Assembly (NCBI RefSeq): GCF_900142375.1
Contig: NZ_FRAR01000028.1
Location: 3,282-57,618 of the forward strand
From: Desulforamulus aeronauticus DSM 10349
GTDB taxonomy: Bacteria; Bacillota; Desulfotomaculia; Desulfotomaculales; Desulfotomaculaceae
Direction: 5' to 3'
Length of the DNA: 54,337 bases
In this document: one piece after another, positions 49,601 through 54,337 of the stretch
Layout of the letters: every line of letters begins with the position of its first letter
Numbering within the stretch: the first letter of the stretch is position 1
The notes under the pieces: generated by a model
What the model saw: only the letters and a program-made list of their open reading frames with translations
Told to the model about the DNA's origin: nothing
The model's database searches: none
Translations under genes and position numbers: made by a program

Positions 49601-50420
49601 CAAACACCTGTACTCCACCGGTGTATTCACCACTTATATCATGTAAAAAAGAGCCGCTAGTAAGCAGTTGCCTTCGACCACGTCTGGTATTAACCTCAAC
49701 CTCCACATCTTTATAGCAGCCACCTGTTATCATAGCCTGATAAAGCTGACATTCTTCCTTTGTACACTGGCAACCCATTAAATTAGAGCAATGAACTCCA
49801 ATTACATCTTCCGGATTTACTTCAAAATAGGCTGCAGCAGCCTCATTAATCTCGATAATTTCCATTTGCGAGTTAACCACAAAAACACATTCTGTCATGC
49901 TTTCAAAAATAGTACGCAATTTATTTCTTTCATTAGTTAATTGTTGATTGGCCACTTGCAGTTCAATTAATCTAGATTCCGGCCCTTCTCCAACCCATTC
50001 ACTGCAAAAACCTATTTCATAAAGATCAAAAAAATACTCTACCGCATTTAATGCATCAGACTTTTCTTCTTCCGCTAATGTACTTTCACGAATAAACTCC
50101 AAGTACGCGCGCTGATAGTATTTAAACAGACTTATAAACATCTTTAAGGTAATTCCCCTGGCCCGATGAAGCCGCGCACTTTTTATGCCTAAAAAAGTTA
50201 TCGGATGATTGGCTAAATCCATATCCACCTGTATCTTGTATTGTTCTGATTCTTTTAAGAAAATCACCAGAGAATGAATAAGCTGTCGAACAGACAACCG
50301 CCAATCTTCCATACGGGTAGAACTACTCCGGGTGAAACCACCCATCTTGGCGTATTTGATTATCTTTTGATAAATAACTTCTTCATTGCAAGTTAATAAT
50401 TCTACCACTTTACTTCTCAC
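46626..50420 (-). CDS. Hybrid sensor histidine kinase with three PAS, three receiver domains and a C-terminal HPt
   Basis: The 1264-residue soluble protein has an N-terminal all-alpha sensor part (about 1-150), PAS 1 (about 165-280), PAS 2 (about 290-400) and PAS 3 (about 410-525), HisKA with NMSHEIRTPMNGILGFAEVL, HATPase (VEDTGIGI, GGTGLGLTISKNL), receivers 1 (IIILDILLPDLNG), 2 (AIILDLMMPGMDG) and 3 (LLLMDMQMPIMDG), and an HPt domain with the acceptor His in GHGLKGSGGAYGF. All relay residues are present, so phosphate can pass His-Asp-His inside one chain. PAS 1 carries a Cys cluster (LMGCQCTKEECQ). Start is GTG 50420 behind AGGAGGG. No output regulator is adjacent. Confidence 0.95.
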   Translation of the reverse strand: MRSKVVELLTCNEEVIYQKIIKYAKMGGFTRSSSTRMEDWRLSVRQLIHSLVIFLKESEQYKIQVDMDLANHPITFLGIKSARLHRARGITLKMFISLFKYYQRAYLEFIRESTLAEEEKSDALNAVEYFFDLYEIGFCSEWVGEGPESRLIELQVANQQLTNERNKLRTIFESMTECVFVVNSQMEIIEINEAAAAYFEVNPEDVIGVHCSNLMGCQCTKEECQLYQAMITGGCYKDVEVEVNTRRGRRQLLTSGSFLHDISGEYTGGVQVFEDVTERNLMQQNLRLHMQANNSSIECVTIFNESAQLTYANAAAVELFGRSEQELIGLGLEEIYYQNEKLLLSLVRGESWRGEITQTGCTLNVHANPIRLTSGKISGFYVAAKDITNHKMTQLKLQQAREETEREAAKLRAIISIMKAAIALVDANDVVTEVNEQCAALAGMTREDIIGKKLWDIHKGETLVKVRSIIDEYRINPNHPPRTITRRMGEMDVIMNIQPVYRDHTYDGILLMVVDVTEVAAAKRQAEQARVAAEKANQAKSEFLANMSHEIRTPMNGILGFAEVLMHQQLDAQQEESVKIIQQCGEQLMELINDILDLSKIESGKFTLEETDFSLRKLIYEAISVVEPKLLEKDVEMKINIEPNLPDDFKGDPTRIRQILSNLLSNAAKFTHQGFVKLTVSHNSIGNEDRRFNLKFMVEDTGIGITKEKLTLIFEAFTQADGSTTRKFGGTGLGLTISKNLAQLMDGEMTVESEENQGATFVFTIPLDQVEVQQVVQSVEEKGEQSSGVVLVVEDDWATKQLIANYLEKAGYTVITTDQGKQSLTMVKIYRPDIIILDILLPDLNGWEILQKIKLQEGCQDIPIIVCSILPEKERAFSLGAVDFLEKPVSEKTLIERLRRLIGQRNTVENNVVLVDDDHNVLQFLSCVLGEAGYQTHTFIKAEEALTYILNGGLVQAIILDLMMPGMDGFEFLDKVRENPQFKNIPVLINTVKDLTPEDYQKLNDKYEKILNKRVAQPGVLLEELASLVRSGVANSELSKKATETKLTILLVEDNRFNQKLMRQLLSEKYQVMVAENGQQAIDLLEKNKFDLLLMDMQMPIMDGYEATRRIRQMSQFHDLPIIALTAHAMKGDYEKCIEAGCNDYLAKPVKRDTLLKTIKQYLKESNKKIRSRDTGIEALVPWYLQDLSEEMDKLKYAAKVNDFTTVQYIGHGLKGSGGAYGFPEFSALGASIEKAATNKDSDLVKSLVAELREFYTKILEEEL

Positions 50421-50625
50421 AGGTGACCCTCCTGCCCTAGAATATGACCTATTTACAAGCGGTACAAGCTTCCTTCTTTTTTCGTTAAGGGAAAGTATAA
50501 ATATACCAAATGTAATGATATCAGAAAAAAATTGATTTTAATTAACTAAATCCTTACAAATTAATTAACTTTCACACAAGTAATTAAAAATGTTACACAT
50601 TATTTAAAATTACTTATAAAAATGC

Positions 50626-50654
50626 TTGCAGCACAAAAGATGTTTTGTTATAAT
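50626..50654 (+). promoter_or_regulatory. Promoter of the tRNA-Glu/Tyr/Gln cluster
   Basis: TTGCAG (50626-50631), 17-bp spacer, TATAAT (50649-50654), 22 nt before tRNA-Glu. The rest of 50421-50625 is AT-rich without a visible gene. Confidence 0.8.
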
Positions 50655-50675
50655 AAGTTTCGTCGCTAGCTTTAT

Positions 50676-50751
50676 GGCCCCTTGGTCAAGCGGCCTAAGA
50701 CACCGCCCTTTCACGGCGGTAACACGGGTTCGAATCCCGTAGGGGTCACCA
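50676..50751 (+). tRNA. tRNA-Glu(TTC)
   Basis: 76 nt; acceptor GGCCCCT/AGGGGTC, anticodon stem CCGCC/GGCGG with loop CTTTCAC, T loop TTCGAAT, encoded CCA. First gene of a three-tRNA run. Confidence 0.97.
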
Positions 50752-50820
50752 ATTTAACTTAGTAACACTGTTCGAAGCCCCTCCCCGTAGGGGTCACCAA
50801 TTTAACTTAGTAACACTGTT
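50736..50820 (+). repeat. 37-bp direct repeat duplicating the 3' end of tRNA-Glu
   Basis: 50736-50772 (last 16 nt of tRNA-Glu plus 21 nt of flank) is repeated exactly at 50784-50820, an offset of 48 bp. The start of the second unit reads TTCGAAGCCCCTCCCCGT, a distorted T arm. Confidence 0.9.
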
Positions 50821-50837
50821 GGTTAGCAATTTCATAT

Positions 50838-50923
<86 letters not shown>

Positions 50924-50926
50924 TAT

Positions 50927-51001
50927 TGGGGTGTCGCCAAGCGGTAAGGCACCGGACTTTGACTCCGGCATTCGTTGGTTCAAATCCAGCCACCCCAGCC
51001 A
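50927..51001 (+). tRNA. tRNA-Gln(TTG)
   Basis: 75 nt; acceptor TGGGGTG/CACCCCA, anticodon stem CCGGA/TCCGG with loop CTTTGAC, T loop TTCAAAT, discriminator G and encoded CCA. Confidence 0.96.
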
Positions 51002-51004
51002 ATG

Positions 51005-51043
51005 AAAAAACAGGTAAGAGACAAACTCTTACCTGTTTTTTCA
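51005..51043. terminator. Bidirectional terminator between the tRNA cluster and the 51051 gene
   Basis: AAAAAACAGGTAAGAG / CTCTTACCTGTTTTTT, 16 bp perfect, loop ACAAA; A6 before and T6 after. Confidence 0.93.
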
Positions 51044-51050
51044 TTGTTTA

Positions 51051-51212
51051 TTACGTTGAAGGACGATTGATACCGGTTATTCTTTGCATTTTTTTTATAG
51101 CATTAGCACGGCCGGTATCCCAAGTTTCATGGTATCCACCAAATTTACCAACCAATGCTGCTTCCCCTCGAGTGCCCGCGTTCTTACTAAAACCTCTAAC
51201 TCTTTTACGCAT
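51051..51212 (-). CDS. 53-residue basic protein, hypothetical
   Basis: ATG 51212 follows AGGGGAGG by 6 nt. The product, MRKRVRGFSKNAGTRGEAAL then VGKFGGYHETWDTGRANAIK and KMQRITGINRPST, is rich in Arg, Lys and Gly, without Cys or membrane segment. It could bind nucleic acid or belong to spore material, but I do not recognise it. It ends in the bidirectional terminator shared with the tRNA cluster. Confidence 0.6.
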   Translation of the reverse strand: MRKRVRGFSKNAGTRGEAALVGKFGGYHETWDTGRANAIKKMQRITGINRPST

Positions 51213-51494
51213 GCCAGAACCTCCCCTTAGCTTTTTACCCAGTGTTATTTTCTCCGATATTATAAATGTTATTTTATTAGTTTTCAGAAGAAAAACATTT
51301 GTCGTCTATATTGCATAAATTTTCGTCAAATTGTGACATAATAATAGTACACTTGAAAGTTACGCTCATTGTACCGGTAGGAAAATTTACCGGTCTTTTT
51401 TTTGTGCTTTTAGAACCATCAAGTTAGTACTTGCACTATTCATTTATCTTTGCTATAATCACTATTGCCTTGAAAAAAAATCTAAGTAAACCAT
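51213..51494 (+). other. Intergenic region with orphan plus-strand terminator and tRNA-Leu promoter
   Basis: No gene is supported. ACCGGTA / TACCGGT followed by CT8 (51373-51404) is a strong plus-strand terminator with no plus-strand gene ahead of it, so a short RNA may end there. The tRNA-Leu promoter follows at 51431-51459 (TTGCAC, 17 bp, TATAAT). Confidence 0.5.
51431..51459 (+). promoter_or_regulatory. Promoter of tRNA-Leu(CAG)
   Basis: TTGCAC (51431-51436), 17-bp spacer, TATAAT (51454-51459). Confidence 0.8.
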
Positions 51495-51581
51495 GCGGCA
51501 ATGGCGGAATTGGCAGACGCGTAAGATTCAGGTTCTTATGCCCGTTAGGGTGTGGAGGTTCAAGTCCTCTTTGCCGCACCA
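51495..51581 (+). tRNA. tRNA-Leu(CAG)
   Basis: 87 nt, class II; acceptor GCGGCAA/TTGCCGC, anticodon stem TAAGA/TCTTA with loop TTCAGGT (anticodon CAG), extra arm, T loop TTCAAGT, encoded CCA. A terminator follows: AATCCGAACC/GGTTCGGATT at 51590-51644 with an inner ACAGG/CCTGT hairpin. Confidence 0.96.
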
Positions 51582-51589
51582 AATACACA

Positions 51590-51644
51590 TAATCCGAACC
51601 ACTCACGACAGGTTGTTCCTGTTGGCGAAGGGTTCGGATTTTTG
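51590..51644 (+). terminator. Intrinsic terminator of tRNA-Leu
   Basis: Outer stem AATCCGAACC/GGTTCGGATT, inner hairpin ACAGG/CCTGT, then T5. Confidence 0.8.
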
Positions 51645-51659
51645 CTATATCATACAAAA

Positions 51660-51710
51660 TTGACGAGGCTTTTTTGTCATGATATACTACATATACCCCC
51701 ATAGGTATAC
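51660..51710 (+). promoter_or_regulatory. Promoter and CsoR-type operator of csoR
   Basis: TTGACG (51660-51665), 17-bp spacer, TATACT (51683-51688), then the operator-like CATATACCCCCATAGGTATA at 51690-51709. The identical 20 bp recur at 52086-52105 ahead of the ATPase gene, so both units should answer to the same repressor. Confidence 0.85.
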
Positions 51711-51726
51711 GGAAGGAGGGATATTG

Positions 51727-52002
51727 GTGCGCCAATGTATGGATCAAGACAACCTTCACAGAAGGCTCAATAAAATCATGGGACAACTCAAAGCGATTGA
51801 TAAAATGGTGGACGAGGACATTCCCTGCGAAGATATACTCATTCAAATCAATGCGGCCAAAGGAGCATTACATAAGGTTGGGCAAATGATTTTGGAAGGA
51901 CATCTAAACCATTGTGTCCGGGAAGGCATAGAACACGGTGATGCCGAGAAAACAATTGCTGATTTTGCGAAAGCAGTTGAGCACTTTTCCCGCATGACAT
52001 AG
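51727..52002 (+). CDS. csoR: CsoR-family (DUF156) metal-sensing transcriptional repressor
   Basis: A 91-residue all-helical repressor. From the GTG start at 51727 (6 nt behind AAGGAGGG), the ligands are Cys34 (DIPCED), His59 and Cys63 (EGHLNHC). The spacing of 25 and 4 residues equals the Cu(I) triad of CsoR, and differs from RcnR (His-rich) and FrmR (lacks the last Cys). Metal binding should release the repressor from the C5/G5-centred operators that flank it. An ATG at 51679 in the promoter is not the start. The ATPase gene follows after 116 bp with its own operator-promoter. Confidence 0.9.
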   Translation: MRQCMDQDNLHRRLNKIMGQLKAIDKMVDEDIPCEDILIQINAAKGALHKVGQMILEGHLNHCVREGIEHGDAEKTIADFAKAVEHFSRMT

Positions 52003-52039
52003 TATCGTTTACTAAAGCAGCTGACAATCGGCTGCTTTT

Positions 52040-52105
52040 TATATTGACAAGAGTATACCCCCGGGGGTATACTCTTGTCAATATACATATACCCCCATAG
52101 GTATA
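52040..52105. promoter_or_regulatory. 46-bp perfect palindrome: CsoR operator inside a two-way symmetric promoter
   Basis: Positions 52040-52085 read identically on both strands, centred on CCCCC|GGGGG. Plus strand: TTGACA (52044-52049), 18-bp spacer, TATACT (52068-52073). By symmetry the same -35/-10 pair exists on the minus strand, pointing into csoR. A second operator-like copy follows at 52086-52105. The palindrome could also fold as a terminator-like hairpin of the csoR transcript. Confidence 0.9.
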
Positions 52106-52118
52106 AGGAGTGATGTGT

Positions 52119-53978
52119 TTGATAGCATTTTTTAAGGATGACGAGAAGTGGAAAATTCTATTTCTTTGTCTTTCAGCGGTATCGTTAGCTGTTAGCTTCT
52201 TCAACATTGGTATGCTTCCCATTGATGCGGCATGGCTTGCCATCCTGCTCTGCGGTATTCCCATTATTAAAGGAGCAATGGTCGGGCTTGTCACCGAATT
52301 TGATATCAAAGCCGATGTGTTGGTATCCATCGCCTTGATTGCTGCGGTTTTAATCGGTGAAATATTTGCAGCCGGAGAAGTCGCGTTCATTATGACAATT
52401 GGTGCCTTTTTGGAGGAACGGACAGTTGCAAAAGCCCGTGCCGGTATTGAAAAACTGGTACATCTGTCTCCTGCCACAGCAAAAGTAGTACGCGATGGCG
52501 AGGAATATGTCGTCCCCGCTGAACAGGTAAAAGTGGGCGATACTCTCCGGGTACTGGCAGGGGAAACCATTGCCGTGGACGGCGTCATTACAAAGGGTCA
52601 GACTTCCGTTGACCAGTCCGTGATGACGGGCGAGTCCCTCCCTGTTGACAAAAACGAAGGAGATGAAGTCCAGAGCGGAACTGTTAATCAATTCGGTACC
52701 TTTGAAATGGTGGCGCAAAAGGTTGGCGAAGACAGTTCCCTGCAACGGATGATACATCTTGTGGAGTCGGCAGATGCCGGTAAAGCAAAAATTGTCGGCA
52801 TAGCTGACCGCTGGGCAACCTGGATTGTGGTTATCGCCCTCTTTTGTGCGGTGATTACCTGGTTTGTCACCGGCGAGATTATTCGTTCTGTAACCATTCT
52901 CGTTGTGTTCTGTCCCTGTGCACTAGTTCTTGCGACACCAACAGCCATCATGGCAGGTATTGGCAATGCCACAAAATACGGCATTCTTGTTAGTCAAGGG
53001 GATGCGCTGGAACGTCTGGCAAAGGTGCGGCGTATTGCCTTTGACAAAACGGGTACGCTCACCAAGGGCAAGCCTTCTGTAATGCGGGTGGAAAGCTGCG
53101 CTACGGATATGGACAGTAACAAACTGCTTGAAATCACGGCAACGGCGGAATTGCACTCGGAGCACCCCCTTGGAAAAGCTATTGTAGCACATTACAGGCA
53201 AGGACGCGGTAAATCCCCTGCGGAGCCGGAGGCGTTTCAGCTATTGCCAGGACGGGGTGTTATGGCAACAGTGCAGGGATATGAGATTTTTGCAGGAAAT
53301 GAAGCACTTGTGATCGACCATCATTTAGAGATACCGGAACAGCTTGTACAAAGCGTGGACAACGCAAAAGCAGACGGTAGTACCGTCATCTATGTGTTGG
53401 ATAAAAAACACGTGATTGGTTTGATTGCTCTTTCCGATACACTCCGGCCTGATGCCACCCAAACTGTTAAAGAAATCAATGAAACCGGCACAAAAACGGT
53501 GCTTCTCACGGGGGATGCACCACAAGCCGCAAACCATATTGCGAAAATTGCGGGTATTACCGATGTGAGGGCAAACTGTCTGCCCGAAGATAAACTGATT
53601 GCAATTAAGCAGTATCAGAATAGCGGTGAGCCTGTTTGTATGGTAGGTGACGGTATCAACGACGCTCCAGCACTCAAAGCCGCCCAGGTTGGTATTGCCA
53701 TGGGAGGCATTGGAAGTGACATTACCATCGAAGCTGCGGACATTGTCCTGGTCGGTGACGATATAAAAGAAATCCCGCACCTGCTATTGTTATCAAGAAA
53801 GGTTATGCACACCATCAACATCAACCTTGTGGCATCCATGTTACTCAACTTTGCCGCGATTGCCTTGGCAATCACCGGCATACTGAATCCCGTTGTGGGA
53901 GCTCTCGTACATAATGTGGGCTCTGTGGCAGTCATTATCAATTCATCGTTACTGCTCAAATGGAGAAAGAAACCCTAA
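52119..53978 (+). CDS. P1B-type heavy-metal-translocating ATPase
   Basis: The 619-residue pump lacks an N-terminal HMA metal-binding domain and begins with membrane helices. It has the actuator loop MTGES, the transmembrane CPC in VVFCPCALVLATPTAIMAGI, phosphorylation site DKTGTLTKG, HP motif SEHPLGKA, and hinge VGDGINDAPALKAA. The last membrane helix reads NPVVGALVHNVGSVAVIINS, matching neither the Cu-type (N-x5-YN / MSxSS) nor the Zn/Cd-type (DMG) signature, so the metal is uncertain; the Cu-type CsoR upstream suggests copper or a mixed range. Start is TTG 52119, 8 nt behind AAGGAG; GTG 52110 overlaps that site. Confidence 0.93.
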   Translation: MIAFFKDDEKWKILFLCLSAVSLAVSFFNIGMLPIDAAWLAILLCGIPIIKGAMVGLVTEFDIKADVLVSIALIAAVLIGEIFAAGEVAFIMTIGAFLEERTVAKARAGIEKLVHLSPATAKVVRDGEEYVVPAEQVKVGDTLRVLAGETIAVDGVITKGQTSVDQSVMTGESLPVDKNEGDEVQSGTVNQFGTFEMVAQKVGEDSSLQRMIHLVESADAGKAKIVGIADRWATWIVVIALFCAVITWFVTGEIIRSVTILVVFCPCALVLATPTAIMAGIGNATKYGILVSQGDALERLAKVRRIAFDKTGTLTKGKPSVMRVESCATDMDSNKLLEITATAELHSEHPLGKAIVAHYRQGRGKSPAEPEAFQLLPGRGVMATVQGYEIFAGNEALVIDHHLEIPEQLVQSVDNAKADGSTVIYVLDKKHVIGLIALSDTLRPDATQTVKEINETGTKTVLLTGDAPQAANHIAKIAGITDVRANCLPEDKLIAIKQYQNSGEPVCMVGDGINDAPALKAAQVGIAMGGIGSDITIEAADIVLVGDDIKEIPHLLLLSRKVMHTININLVASMLLNFAAIALAITGILNPVVGALVHNVGSVAVIINSSLLLKWRKKP

Positions 53979-53996
53979 AAGAGTGATGCTCCAAGC

Positions 53997-54023
53997 AATA
54001 ACTCCGGTAAAACGGAGTTATTT
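53997..54023 (+). terminator. Terminator after the P1B ATPase gene
   Basis: AATAACTCCG / CGGAGTTATT, 10 bp, loop GTAAAA, followed by TTC. Confidence 0.75.
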
Positions 54024-54071
54024 CAGGCTGTTGAGAAAGCCAATGATAGTAGATATTTAAAGATAAGTAGT

Positions 54072-54111
54072 CCTAAACCATGAAAATCAAAGGTTTAGGG
54101 CTTTTTTTATG
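54072..54111 (+). terminator. Second terminator, upstream of the IS element
   Basis: CCTAAACC / GGTTTAGG with a 12-nt loop, GC, then T7. Confidence 0.85.
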
Positions 54112-54140
54112 ATATAATGGAAGAAAATGCAAGATTGTAG

Positions 54141-54337
54141 GTGGTAAAAATACTAACCTCAAATGACAAGACTCAAAGCAGTTTTGAATTTGTTTGTATT
54201 GAAGAATTAGTTCCTCAAAACCATTTACTACGAAAGATAGATAAGTACATAGATTTTTCGTTTATTAGAGAAAAAGTGCAGCCTTATTATTGTTCTGATA
54301 ATGGTCGCCCCTCTATTGATCCTGTTGTATTATTCAA
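54141..54337 (+). mobile_element. IS1182-like transposase, 5' part (continues past the right edge)
   Basis: An open frame runs from about 54141 to the edge: SNDKTQSSFEFVCIEELVPQ, NHLLRKIDKYIDFSFIREKV and DNGRPSIDPVVLF, the characteristic N-terminus of IS1182-family DDE transposases. The start is unclear: GTG 54141 is in frame but part of the AGGTGG ribosome site, while the expected Met position (before LTSND) is ATA at 54150. A -10-like TATAAT is at 54113-54118. The element's left end must lie between 53979 and 54141. Confidence 0.8.

Noticed and set aside
50736-50820. Intact attachment sites of an integrated element
   Set aside because: Only 11 bp separate the two copies and there is no integrase gene, so no element is present now.

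Overview
The window looks like a chromosomal segment of an anaerobic, endospore-forming, Gram-positive Firmicute, most likely of the Desulfotomaculum/Peptococcaceae group (inference from gene content and style, not a database match). Supporting signs are the spore protease GPR, a SleB-type cortex hydrolase, a collagen-like surface protein, DnaD, two FMN riboswitches, Bacillus-type sigma-A promoters (TTGACA/TATAAT), strong AGGAGG ribosome sites, frequent GTG and TTG starts, and acetate formation through PduL and AckA.

Layout. 1-599: 3' part missing from a collagen-repeat protein. 888-2399: rsmD, coaD and a coiled-coil gene, divergent from gpr (2570-3556). 3560-11573: a riboflavin region with stand-alone ribB under its own FMN riboswitch, recG, rpmB, and ribD-ribE-ribBA-ribH under a second FMN riboswitch that has an intrinsic terminator. 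11773-20028: a lipoprotein, pduL-ackA, an EcsC protein, an MFS carrier, an odd selenocysteine-like tRNA with a Cys anticodon (17726-17822), an acetyltransferase, tRNA-Pro and a run of very small genes. 20075-24663: a class A penicillin-binding lipoprotein, a LysM-superoxide dismutase-like fusion, SleB and a DnaD protein. 25084-29982: pstS-pstC-pstA behind a tandem PhoP box, then a DegS/DegU-like pair. 30143-31306: a membrane-anchored alkaline-phosphatase-fold protein.

31587-36172 looks like an accessory insertion: it starts at tRNA-Pro(TGG), carries two transposase remnants around a PAS-GGDEF-EAL gene, a degenerate tRNA-Lys and an unrecognised TIM-barrel-like gene. 36234-41950 is a potassium block in which trkH-trkA are followed by kdpD-kdpE with no kdpFABC. 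42215-50420 holds an ABC-F ATPase, a monooxygenase-like protein, two related tiny genes, ilvE and a 1264-residue hybrid kinase. 50676-51581 is a tRNA cluster (Glu, Tyr, Gln, Leu). The end (51660-53978) is a CsoR-type metal regulator and a P1B ATPase whose shared operator lies in a 46-bp perfect palindrome containing the promoter; the window closes inside an IS1182-like transposase.

The most unusual item is the 97-nt tRNA: 8-bp acceptor stem, tiny D loop, long extra arm and bulged T stem as in tRNA-Sec, but anticodon GCA and discriminator U73 as in tRNA-Cys. Others worth a look are the LysM-SOD fusion, the palindromic CsoR promoter, two genes apparently starting at AUU, a roughly 100-bp intergenic repeat present twice, and a tRNA-Lys with C33. 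All claims come from reading the sequence; no searches or structure predictions were run.
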